Source: Monoplex corrugatus (taxonomy: Eukaryota > Mollusca > Gastropoda > Littorinimorpha > Ranellidae). Taken from it: 64,000 nucleotides of DNA. This document shows, piece by piece, positions 52,496-63,695 of the stretch. The translations under genes were made by a program, and so were the position numbers. The notes under the pieces were generated by a model. It saw only the letters and a list, made by a program, of their open reading frames with translations, ran no database searches and was not told the origin of the DNA. Positions within the stretch are counted from its first letter, which is position 1. The number at the start of each line of letters is the position of its first letter. The stretch spans positions 41,530,655 through 41,594,654 of the forward strand of contig CM060307.1 of NCBI GenBank assembly GCA_030674185.1. Reading direction: 5' to 3'.

Positions 52496-53594
52496 TATTA
52501 TATCATATTTGACTGGCCGTACCCAGTCCGTTGTCATTGGCCACAAATCAAATCCATCTGTGCTGAAATGTGGTGTGCCACAAGGTTCTGTCTTGGGACC
52601 CGTCCTGTTCACTATGTAAACACAACCTCTCAGCACTGTTATTCATCAGTCAGGTCACTCATACCACTCCTTTGCAGATGACTCACACTGTCACAGCTGC
52701 ATAGCTCCTCTGCCCCATCAGATTTTGACGCTCTTGCGTGCAATCTGAGAGATTGTATAGAGGATGTCTCCAAGTGGATGAGTGAAAACAAGCTGAAGAT
52801 GAATGATGATAAAACTGAGCTTATTGTTACTGGTACTAAGTCAAAGATGAATCATGCGCCCCTTGTCTATCTCTGGTTGTGATGTATCTTTCTTACAAAC
52901 TGTTAGAAATCTTGGCTTCTACCTGGATGAAACACGGTCTATGGAAGCCCATGTCAAACAGCTGTGCCGTAACTGTACTATCAGCTACTCAGAATAGGTA
53001 AGATTCGCTCCTTTCTTTCCACTGATACTGCCAACAAGCTTGCTGTCTCTTTCATACTATCTAGACAGGACTATTGTAGCTCTCTACTCGCAGGTCTCCA
53101 TGGCAATCAACTGTAAAAAAAAAAAAAAAGGGGGGGGGGGGTGAGAGTGCAAAATCTCTGCTTAGAACATTTCATTGGCTCCCCATAAAGGCTAGGATTC
53201 AATTCAAGTTGCCTGTTTCTGTTTTCAGTGCATCTGTCATGAGAACATGCCATCCTATCTTGCTCACCTCCTGCAGAGTTACAAACCTTCTCGAACGCTC
53301 CACTCTTCTGACACCTCACTGTTGACTGTTCCTCGCTTCTCTCTAGACACCTTTGGTAAAAAGTCTTTCTCTGTCTTTGGCCCAAATGTATGGAACTCTC
53401 TACCATTGTCTCTCAGAAAAAACAAAGCGTTTCTCAACCTTCAAAGAGCACCTGAAAAATCACCTCTTTCAAACTCATCTACCTGAAGAGCCAAAATTTG
53501 CAAGTCTGTCATCAGACTAATTTCTCCTGCCTGTATAATATTATTTTGTATCAGGGCCTATAGAGTGAGGTGTGTGTGTGTGCTTGCATGTGTG

Positions 53595-53671
<77 letters not shown>

Positions 53672-54150
53672 GCATGAGTGAGCATGTGTGTGTATCACTG
53701 TATGTTTGTGTATAGCTAAGGAGGGGTTGGGGGAGAAATTGAGTGGAAAATGGACTGAAATACTTTAAGATATTTCTTAACCTTTTTTGTATGTAAATTG
53801 TTATATATGATATGTGAATAGATTATATTATAATCTGTGATGTAATTTTGATTGTCAAGGTGTTAATTATTACACATGCATGTGTGCACACGCATGTATA
53901 TATAAACACAATTTGCCTCTTTATTCATAAGAAAAATCTGTTGTTTTTTTTATGACATACATCAGTGTTTAACTTTAATATTTTGTGGTTTCTTATGTGT
54001 CTTCTTACTTGTATAGCTTTATGTTTGTTCTTTTCTCATTTTGTATATAATTGTGAACATTTTTATCACCATTTGCTTATTTGCGAAATGTAAAGCGCTG
54101 GTGAGCATATTTTTATATGGAATATGCGCTATACAAATAAACAGTATTAT
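52496..54150 (+). mobile_element. Second L2/CR1-type LINE relic, 5'-truncated and decayed
   Basis: Plus-strand pieces in several frames read, in order, [23 protein letters not shown] (a decayed YADD box), KWMSENKLKMNDDKTELIVT, LRNLGFYLDE, IRSFLSTDTANKLAVSFILS, RQDYCSSLLAGL, HWLPIKARIQFKL, YLAHLLQSYKPSRTLHSSD and FSVFGPNVWNSLPLSLRK. These are the reverse transcriptase and C-terminal blocks in normal order, with stops, frameshifts and an A-run/G-run at 53114-53141. The 3' end has (TG)n at 53570-53672 and a tail GCGCTATACAAATAA followed by ATT-type repeats near 54120-54190. It differs in sequence from the copy at 32-36 kb, so it is another family or a much older copy. Confidence 0.88.
53570..53672. 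repeat. (TG)n microsatellite in the LINE 3' region
   Basis: About 45 TG units with two interruptions. Confidence 0.95.
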
Positions 54151-54192
54151 CGTCATTATTATCATTATTATTATCATTATCATTATCTAATA

Positions 54193-54256
54193 TTATTTAC
54201 AGCCACACACTTTGGGAACTCACATACTATTTGCAGCCACACACTTTGGGAACTGA
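54193..54256. repeat. 35-base tandem duplication
   Basis: TATTTACAGCCACACACTTT followed by GGGAACTCACATAC is repeated once with a few changes. Confidence 0.85.
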
Positions 54257-55129
54257 CAGAAAGACTATTTTTAGATGACATTTATTGGAATGGAAATGTA
54301 GAAGACGCAACAAAGTAGAAAACAGTGTTGTCTACACAGTTTACAGTTCTTAAGTTTTTGTTTTCATGACATACATTTTACATCGAGAAAGACTACTGTG
54401 AAATGGAAGGATAGTACAATGGAACACAGAGCTTCAAAACTAGGCCAGATGTAGCGCACGAAACAGGGCGCGATAGCACGATAGATGGCCTGAACGTCTG
54501 GACGCTGTCCATTAGTCAAGACCCAACACGTACTTCGGCCAAACTGGCGTTCAAGGAAGACAAATCGCCTGAGGAAAGAAAATTCTCTTCATCTTCATAT
54601 AGCTGCGCACACATCCGTCAGCGTGTTAGAAAGCTCGTCCGAAAGAATACCGTATACCGTTCAATACCGCTGGTGCATGTCGTGTCACTTCGTTTGCCTA
54701 TAACGACTTTATAATGGGAATTTTTCTGCGTATATGTCCGTAACAGAAAACGTTTTCAAGCTGTTTTGTATTCAACATTTTTATTTTTCAGAACGTGATT
54801 TCAAACGCTGCAAAGCACAGGCAAAACAATTTTGTGCTATTATGTTTGTAAAACGTGATTCGCAATGCCCTTCGTGGCTCCGTCCAGAACTGACCGAGAG
54901 CAAATGAAAGCAGACAACCGAGTAGGAGCAGGTACCGTGACAGGAATGGACAATGCAGATAGAAAATCAACACCCTGACCCTCCCCAGTGGGCTGTTGAC
55001 GTCGTTATCTTTTCGCAATGACGACAGTTGCCAAATTCCCACGTGATATTGCCGATCTCTCTCTCTCTCTCTCTCTCCCCCCTCCTTCTGTATATATACA
55101 TACATAATATATACATTTTTAAAAATTCA

Positions 55130-55192
55130 TATGTATGTATGTGTATATATAATATATATATATTATACATACGTATATATATACATATATAT

Positions 55193-55279
<87 letters not shown>

Positions 55280-55280
55280 C
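55130..55280. repeat. TATATA/TACATA tract followed by (GA)n
   Basis: AT-rich simple sequence at 55130-55195 passes directly into about 41 GA units with one interruption. Confidence 0.95.
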
Positions 55281-55769
55281 TAAAAGCAAAGGCTTTCGTA
55301 TTTGTGCTTTATCTGCCTGCATTTGTGTGAATGATGATGGTAACAACGATACTACTACTACCAACTACGACTACTACTACTACCACCACCACCACTACCA
55401 CAAGCTAAACTTCCTAAATGAGGGCAGCAACGAGGGACAAAAATCATGATGAATACCACCATTTCATCACTTAGGCTACGTTATGGAATACTTTCAGTTT
55501 TTAAGGTAAATCTAGGGCGACCATCGAACTGATTGAACTCTTTTTTAACTGAAAGTTTTGTCTTGTCTCCACTGACCTCGAAAATAACCGGTTTCAAGCG
55601 ACACAGGCGACAAGCCGAGACAGACTGGTTCACCTTAATAACAGGGAGGGCCATCCAACTAATAGGACACCACGACTATACTCGTGTCATATGGGCAGGG
55701 CTACTACATATTTTCCAAGCCTTTTCGTTCGAAATCAATTATGCACACGTATCATTATCACGCGCGCAC

Positions 55770-55810
55770 ACACAGACACATACACACACACACACACACA
55801 CATACACATA
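55770..55810. repeat. (CA)n microsatellite
   Basis: CA tract with TACA and GACA interruptions. Confidence 0.9.
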
Positions 55811-56796
55811 CTCCGTCTAATATCACTTATAGTGAAAAGACGTTAAATCAAAGAACGAACGAACGAACATACACACACGCATTCTCTCTCTCTCTCCCCC
55901 CTCCCCCTTCCCACTCTTTTGCTTCGATCCGCTGCAGGGACTCGACCGATGCTACTGTTAAGAATAGGAAAATGTCGTGAGGACAGAAGAAATGGTAGCA
56001 GACTGATACCCCAGATGATAGAGGAATATCGTGATGACGGTTGTGAGGGGGAAAAAAAAGGTAGAAGAGAAAGAGGGAATAGGAGAAAACCATCAGCAGG
56101 ATAGACGATTATTGTCATGCGATTAACGTAATTTGATAAAGCATGGGGGAAAGGGGTGGGGGTGGGGAAGAGAAACTTATTCGGTTAATGCAAAGGGAGA
56201 GGGATCTTGGTAATTTCTCCACCTGTTGCACACCATTCTCTTTCCTCTCTACCTTCTTCACGAGGACATACACACAGCAACAGTATCTAGTGGGACACTG
56301 ACTAATAAGGAGCACGAAATGTATTATTAATCATTTGGAAACATTAGCACGCGTTTTTCAGGATCGAGGCTGATGGGAAGAAAAAGCAAATAGAGCACAG
56401 AATGACTGACAGATACAAGGATAGACTGTTGAACAGATACAGACTGGTCGACAGAACATTAACAGATACTATGTCGAGTGATCGTCGTTTGCTCAAGAGG
56501 GACTCACAGCACTCGGACTATTCCATATGTGCTCCACCCAATCCTTCAAGTTATTATGTGGGAGACCTTTGAGCCTACGCAAAACCGTATGCAATCACAA
56601 GGTCCTGAAATGGAGAGGATGGGAGGGGGGGGGGGGAGAGGAAGGGCTCTATGAAAACACTATACTGACACCACCAGAATGAAGGAAACATTAAAAAGGA
56701 CGAAGGAGCCAGTTTTCAATGGCTGCAAATGAACTCGAGATACCAATACTGTGAAAAAGTGGGGGGGGTGGGAGGGAGGGGGTCGCGGGGAAGACC

Positions 56797-56863
56797 ACTG
56801 GAGGGTTAAACCCACAACCACTGCTTACGAGAATAGCGCTCTGACAACTGAGATAACTGGCCA
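56797..56863 (-). repeat. tRNA-derived SINE-like head
   Basis: On the minus strand GGCCAGTTATCTCAGTTGTC, AGAGCGCTATTCTCGTAAGC and TGTGGGTTTAACCC have tRNA-like D-arm, anticodon and T-arm elements with B box GGGTTTAACCC. It is degenerate and not a functional tRNA. Confidence 0.45.
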
Positions 56864-58193
56864 CCAAGACAGAAACAAAAATAAGCTGATCGATAGAACA
56901 TAAGACACCAAAACAGATGGATAGATACATAGACTAATGGCAGAGCATTGACAGATACTCGGATAAACTGATGGGAAGATATGTGTGTAGATTGGAAAAA
57001 AACATCATGACAGACAAGCGAATATTAGCAGTCTCAGCCACTGTTCAAATAAAAGCATGTTCTAACTGCTCAGTTCCTTTCGGTAGTCAGTTATGATACG
57101 TAGATCTAAAACTGTTACTGATACTGTTATTTTTGTTTAGAGCCCTGCCGACTGCGTAGAGCCATACCAGGGCTATAACCATGTCAAAACATACACAATA
57201 CTTCAACATGTTAAAAAAAAAAAAAAAAGAGAAAATGTTAAGTACATATATCAACACATTCGCATACATACTCTAAGGATATGCCCCTGGCAAAAACAAA
57301 ATATACCCAGGGTTCAAAATCTTTTGCTTAAAATCAAATTGACGAAAAACCCACTGACGCCCTTCTTTACGCTTTAAAAAACTTTATTCAATAATTTACT
57401 TTTTAGTTTTAAAACCAGAACTACTTATTGTCATAAATTATAAGGAAAACATAAAATAAAAAAACACAATGTTAGATAACTAAATATCACCTACAACCAA
57501 CAACACTACTACTGCTGCTATTCCTACTCCTCGACATGACTACGACAATATCCCACCAACAACAGCAACAACAATACATACAGATCTGAATTCTCCAGCT
57601 CGAACGCTTCTCAAAGAAGACTGGATATGCCCTTGGCAAAGAAGAGAAGAAAGGGAGTAGGGGGGGAGGGGGAACTGACGAAAGTGAGGTGGGAGGGGTG
57701 AGGGAATAGTACGTGCGACTATCACAATCAAGGAAGAAAAAGGAAAGTGCCTAAATTTGGGAGACGATGATGAAAGATCCCAGTTAATGACTAGCGAAAA
57801 ATTCTTAATGGCTGAAACATCTCTCTCTCTCTCCTCTTCCCCAGCTCTTAGTACACACACAGTATACACAGCGCGCGCACACGCACGCACACACACAACA
57901 AGCGCTGCGACTAACCACCACAAAAGCCCAAGAGCTTGAAATTGAAGGATCAGAACGTCTCCGTAAATGCGAGTCCATGACATGGGGCTAATTGGCGTCC
58001 TGATTAGCCCTCACCTTGCGTGACCGGACCCACCCCCCCCCCCCCCCCCATCTTCGCTCCTTCCCTCCTTCCCAACTTGTAACGACTTCTAACGACCCAT
58101 GGGAGCGACGACTCCCAGTCGGATTTCATAGTTGAAGCAAAGAGTATTGTATTGTTGAAGGCACAGAAAAGAGGGGGAGGGGAAGGAAGATCG

Positions 58194-58219
58194 TGTGTGT
58201 GTGAGTGTGTGTGAGTGTG

Positions 58220-58277
<58 letters not shown>

Positions 58278-58304
58278 TGTGTGTTTGTGTGAGTGTGTGT
58301 GTTG
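58194..58304. repeat. (TG)n microsatellite with GAGT interruptions
   Basis: TG tract followed by a longer alternating purine-pyrimidine region (GCGCGCGC at 58318-58328). Confidence 0.95.
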
Positions 58305-59802
58305 TGTGGTGTGTATGCGCGCGCGCGCACACGCTCTGTGTGCGCATCCACGTTTATGTACGAGGCAGGCACATATGTATGCGAGTGCGTGTTCGCGTAT
58401 GTGTGTGCACGCGCGTACGTGCATAACATAAGCGCACGTGAAAAGGTAACACGTACGCGTGTGCGTGTGTATGTGTGTGTGTGCTCATGTTTGCATGTGC
58501 ATGTAGGACAAACCAGAGTGTACGTGAATACACAAGTTGTACTTCAGCGCAAATGTACGCGCGGGCTTGGGCGTGAACGTGCGCACGCGCCTTCCTACGC
58601 AGGTGTGTAAAGAGGGGTGGGGGGTCAGAACAGAGAGGGATCAAATGATTCAAAGACACAGCCAAGCCGATAGTCGAGCAGACACAGACAGCATCGCATC
58701 ATTTGTCTAATCACAAAAGATTAGTTTACCAACCATTCGAGCAAACTTTATCTCAAGCTTTTTTTTTTTCTCACGATGCTTAGGGAGAGATGGAGGACGC
58801 GAGAGGACGACCGACCAAGGGAAAAGAGTGGAAAGATTAATTTGAAAGGAGAGCGGAGAATGAAGGGGCAACAAACGTTTAGGGCTTGTTAAAGAAAGAG
58901 GGTGAGGGAGAAGGGTAAGGGCGTTGTGACCCGCATCTCCATCAAAGTAACCCAACACCAACCGACGGACTCGATACCACTGCGCCCAACAACTCTCTCC
59001 ATGCTGATGACTTTTTTAAAGCCAGTCTGGTACAATCATGAAGAGCGTGCATGCTGGCTAGCTGTCTCCGCCTTGCCTCGTCTTATTACCGTTTCTTCTC
59101 CCCAACCATGACCCAGACGGGTTCAGATTACTGGTACCACCACCATCTTGAAACAAACGGCTGAATAGAGCCAAAAGAGCCTGAATTGTTTCATGCACTA
59201 ATCCTACCCACCAGCTTCTAGCAGGACGGGTGAGCGGGTGAAAGGAATAATTGGGTTGACACAAGCTAAGGGTCAAGCAAAACGCGGGATTGTATTGTAC
59301 AGTTTGTGTGCAAGGATCCAGGCAGACGTCTTCTTGTTACTCTCTGGGTCGTGGTGACACGGTAGAACAGGCTGTCATGCTTCGAGTTAATGACACACCA
59401 GGAGGTCAAGAATCTATCAGACTGACCATTAATACGAATCAGCTCGATGAATGATCAGAAAATAGGGTCAAATTGGGGCCTAACGTCAGAATATTTCCGA
59501 AAAAACAACAACAATGCATGCACATAGTCACAGTCACATGCTCTCTCTCTCTCTCTTCTCTCCTCCCCCTCCCCCACACACTCTCTCTCCATACATGCGC
59601 ACATTCTACACGGAGTTCTTGTAAAAAGGCAACATTTCTGGCGTGGTTTACAGACTCGTGCAGAAATAGTTTTTGGCAAGAAATAACAGAATTGTCTCTG
59701 TGTATGCCCTCATGGAAAACCAGTTTTAAAAACTGAAAAAAATCTTTGTGACAGACATTTCTTAAGACTTAAGGGAAAGGGGGGAGGGGGGAGTCTACAT
59801 AG

Positions 59803-59929
59803 TAAAGGTGGGTAACTGGTTTTACGGAGAGAAGGAGGGTAAATGGTTTTACAGAGTGAAGGAGGGTAAATATTTTTACAGAGTGAAGATGGGTAAATGC
59901 TTTTACAGAGTGAAGGTGGGTAAACGGTG
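59803..59929. repeat. 27-base minisatellite, about five units
   Basis: Units of the type GTAAATGGTTTTACAGAGTG / AAGGAGG repeat with a strict 27-base period. Because the period is a multiple of three, the minus strand shows a repeated YPPSLCKTI-like frame; this is not evidence of coding. Confidence 0.92.
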
Positions 59930-60189
59930 ACTAAGAACAAGACCTCTACTATCTGTTTCAATCCAAGCGTTTTATCGAAACGTAAAGCCGCCAGCAGTTC
60001 TCCCCGCCCGTCCTCCTTCCCAGACATAAAACCAGTCCTGCCATATCTACCGACATCCTCCTCAGACAGCCACAAATCCTTTCTCGACGCTGCAAGAAGA
60101 GGCAGGTACACATCATGACAAGACAGGTTGATATCAAACCGCCAAGGATTCTCCCCAAATACTGGTAGGAAAAAAAAAGATAATTATAC

Positions 60190-60940
60190 AATGCATTTGC
60201 TACCAAACGTAAGGCTGCCATAAGTTCAGATAATCGTATGCTGTGTTTGCTACCGGACATAAAAGTACCAGACACGGGGATAATCGCAGTACGAGTGGAG
60301 TTTGATACCAGCGCTTAGATTTGATTTTATCAAGATTTTGCGCTATATAAATATTGTAATTATTATTATTATTATTATAAACGAAAGACAACGAGAAGTA
60401 CAGATAATAATGAGCGGCATCTGCAATCATACGTACGACTGTAGCAGTGGAAAACAATCATGAGTGTTGTTTGCTACCTAACATAAGACTACCACACGTG
60501 GAGATAATCCTGAGTGGAGTTTCCTACCAAAAACAGGACAACCTGAAACGGAGATAATCATAATGAGTGTACTTTTGCTTCTAACCGTTTGGCCACCAAA
60601 GGCGGAGATAATCAGAATGAGTCCAGTTTTGTTAACAAATGTATGATTACCAGAAGTAGATATAATCATACTGACAGTTGTTTTGCTACCAAATGTAACG
60701 CCACCAGAGGTGGAGATAACCAGAATGAGTGGTGTTTTGCTAACAAACGTTAGGCCACCAGAAGCGGAGATAATCAGAGCCAATGGCGTTTTGCTACTAA
60801 ACGTATGATTACCAGAACTGGAGACAATCAGAATGAGTGCAGTTTGATACTCGTACAAAACGTAAGGCCAGAGGGCGTGGAGATATTCATATCACAATGA
60901 GATGAATTTGATACCAGACATACACCTACCAGAATTTCTA
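60190..60940. repeat. 54-base minisatellite, about twelve units, interrupted by a LINE tail
   Basis: Units of the form TTTTGCTAACAAACGTTAGG / CCACCAGAAGCGGAGATAAT / CAGAATGAGTGGTG repeat about every 54 bases. Weaker pieces extend to about 59980 on the left and 61200 on the right. The minus strand is open over about seven units (60478-60858, 126 codons), giving an 18-residue repeat of the type LILVISTSGGVTFGSKTP. The period is divisible by three, so one stop-free unit is enough to explain this. At 60311-60378 the array is broken by an inserted LINE tail. Confidence 0.93.
60311..60378 (+). mobile_element. Short 5'-truncated LINE-tail insertion with (ATT)n
   Basis: GCGCTTAGATTTGATTTTAT followed by CAAGATTTTGCGCTATATAA and (ATT)n matches the 3' tail of the LINE at 32.3 kb. 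The minisatellite unit stops at ATACCA and resumes at AACGAAAG exactly where the consensus continues. The event is therefore a clean insertion with at most one or two duplicated bases. Confidence 0.8.
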
Positions 60941-62044
60941 CGACGTTCACGGAAAGGTAGTAACAGATTAATGGGAAGAGCTGCTCATCATACGAGCAGG
61001 TTACTCCCAGGCTGGCAAAGATCCCAGAGCAACACCAGTGGAAAAAAAATTAAGATAACAAACCAAGATGGGCTGCCAGGCAGTGTAACGACAAAATGGA
61101 TCGCTAGGTAATAAAATAGGCAGATACTCGGCAGTATAATACGGAAATGGATTGCTATCTAGCATACAAGTTACTACCAGGTAGCCAGAATATCCCAACA
61201 CCGGTAGACGATGGATAAAAAATCTGCTACAGAGATCCAGTGCGAACAGACCGTCGAAGATCCCCAAACTTAGACTGAAAGGCTGAGAGTCAAACCATTT
61301 GTGAAACCACTTTTACAGCTTAATATCCTCTAACACTGGTGAACATGTGGAAGGTGGTATAATATCAAATAATGAGACGAACAGCTACCGACTACTAAAT
61401 CATACCCCAATCTGACAGAAAAATGAAATATTTATATATAAAGAAGACCGTTAGAGCCTGCTTGTCAAAGACCCAACCCCGATTCATCTCCATATCACCT
61501 CCACCTCAAACGACTGCCTCTCACAACCCCTTAACAACAGACAAACATAAAAGTATCACGTAGTAGTAAAGCTAGAATTCTAGCCTCTCATCGAATGTAA
61601 ATGGACGCGCGTGACAACCACACACGAGGACAAAGAATGGGACAGTAGTCAGTAGGATATAAAATAAATCGACACTAATAAAAGACAGAGAGAGGGGGGT
61701 GGATGATGCGAGTCGCCCGCCATCTATCTACGTACCTGTTTTTTTTTTTTTTTCGTTAATGTCTAGAAGCGGCAGGAGCTATGCAAGGTGGCTCACCTGG
61801 CTTCAACGATACACACACACCATTGCCATTCACATCACAAGTCTCGTATACAAAATCAATCAATGCTCTCTTTGCACTACTCACCGTGCCTGTCCTGAAG
61901 GATTCGCCAGACCTATCGATAACCTCTCCAACATCAATTATACAAGTCCACGCGCGCACGCATATGCGCGCGCGCGCGCGTTGTGTGGTGTGTGTGTGTG
62001 TGCGTTAAAAAGAGGCAGAAAGTGAGAGGGAGGGAGGGAAGGAG

Positions 62045-62297
<253 letters not shown>

Positions 62298-62492
62298 GCA
62301 TCACATCACACATAACTCACCGGCTTTGCATTCATCAACCAAAAATAAGGACAAAAACAAAAAACAAAAAAACAAAACTGACCAACCAACCATCTTTCAT
62401 CATGATCATCAACACGACCAGCATCAAACAAGCAAGCTGATTAGATCAGTCAATCTCGTACACAACCTTGCACACTGTCCAATCTCACTCAC

Positions 62493-62584
62493 CTTCGCCA
62501 TCTGCGCTTGAATTCCTTGAGACTGCAACGACTGTACTGCCAGCTCTGCCGCCTGGGGAGCATCGAAGTCCACAAAACCATAGC
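62493..62584 (-). CDS. RBMS: RBMS-family RNA-binding protein, exon encoding RNP1 and the end of RRM1
   Basis: Internal exon of 92 bases with acceptor TGTTTCCAG|GCTATGG and donor GCGAAG|GTGAGTGAG, both strong. Its first two bases complete the glycine codon split by the upstream intron, giving the RNP1 octamer KGYGFVDF across the junction. The exon then encodes [19 protein letters not shown] and ends AQMAK in phase 0. The aromatic residues Tyr and Phe of RNP1, which stack on nucleobases in RRMs, are intact. The AQMAK ending followed by [10 protein letters not shown] in the next exon is the typical RBMS inter-RRM junction. The intron that follows is about 22.6 kb. Confidence 0.94.
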
Positions 62585-63424
62585 CTGGAAACACAAGGGG
62601 AGGGGGGGAGGAAGAAACTGTTAGGTCAATATAATCTCGTAAAGCGGTAAACTTAGATATAGAGATTGTCCCAGAACCCTTAGATTTTACACATGTCAAC
62701 TTGTATGTATGGTGATGGCAAATATCCGTAACTTAATCAGTCCTTTTCACCCAAGGTGAAGCAAAAGGCATCTAGCTCTTCCAGCTGCGACGGTCTTGAA
62801 CGTGGCAAGTCAGGTCATTCCAGACCTCTTGCAACCCGTTCTTAACTGTATGCCGCAAAATGCCTGTCATTCTGTTGCCCCTCCCCCCAAGTTCTGATTT
62901 AACCTTTTCAACTCTTTCGCCCCTAGTCTGCAGAAAGTTGGGGGAAGCTGAAAGAAGCGTGAGGGAGGGAAAGGGTTAGTACAAGTCAATCGATTAACTC
63001 TTTATTTCAACAATTTCTGTGTTTCGGGTAAAATCAAATCATTCGGTTAAGTATTTGTTTTAAACATTTCTGTGTTTGAAGTTGTACAACAACAAACGTC
63101 AATATTTACAGAAGCAACAACATACATAAATCTACCAACTCTCCGTGTTTCCCTCGTACCCAGCTACCGTCATTTCCTCTCATTAGTTATTGTGGATAAC
63201 AACACTGCAATTGCTGCTTAACTGACCAGCTGATCGACTGACCGATCGTTTCGTTATCTATTCATTCATTGTACAATACATTACTAAAAAGCTCCAAACA
63301 TGTCACAGAGGGAGAAAACAAAAGCATGTGCACAGACAAAAGCAGACAAACAACAGGGAAACGGACACACTTTTGACGAAGCACAAAGAAGAGAGAGAAC
63401 AAAACAACACACACACACACACAC

Positions 63425-63470
<46 letters not shown>

Positions 63471-63636
63471 ACAACACACACACACACACGTCAAACACCT
63501 TTTATTACAATTTCAACAAAACACACACAAAAGACCCCCTCCCCCCTAAAAAAAAAAAAAGAAAAACAAACAAAGAGGAAACCCTTAACTAAACAAATCA
63601 AACATTATTCGCTAGCTTAATAATCACTGTCCTCAC
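62585..63636 (-). other. Intron of the RBMS gene (1.05 kb)
   Basis: Donor GTGAGG at 63636-63631 and acceptor TTTCCAG at 62591-62585. It contains the CA microsatellite at 63406-63489, a (C)n-(A)n junction near 63535-63560, and nothing exon-like. Confidence 0.85.
63406..63489. repeat. (CA)n microsatellite
   Basis: About 40 CA units with two AACA and one CCACA interruption. Confidence 0.95.
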
Positions 63637-63695
63637 CTTTACACTTGTTAGTGGTCTGATCGATGATCGCCTTTGTTGATGTAATAGTCCCATAG
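63637..63695 (-). CDS. RBMS: RBMS-family RNA-binding protein, exon encoding the middle of RRM1
   Basis: Internal coding exon of 59 bases. On the minus strand the acceptor reads GTGTTTCAG|CTATGGG and the donor AAAG|GTGAGG. The first base completes a codon begun in an upstream exon outside the window. The following 19 codons read YGTITSTKAIIDQTTNKCK, and the last G opens a glycine codon finished by the next exon. This matches the loop and beta-2 region of RRM1 in RBMS proteins (human form YGKIVSTKAILDKTTNKCK, recalled). RRM1 binds single-stranded AU-rich RNA or DNA in this family. The RNP2 half of the domain and the N-terminus lie upstream, beyond 64000. A (TG)10 tract touches the acceptor and may modulate inclusion of this exon. 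Function is inferred from family membership; exon boundaries are read directly. Confidence 0.92.

Noticed and set aside
57141..57173. Hairpin AGCCCTG...CAGGGCT as a regulatory RNA
   Set aside because: It has a 7-base stem with a 19-base loop and no further support.
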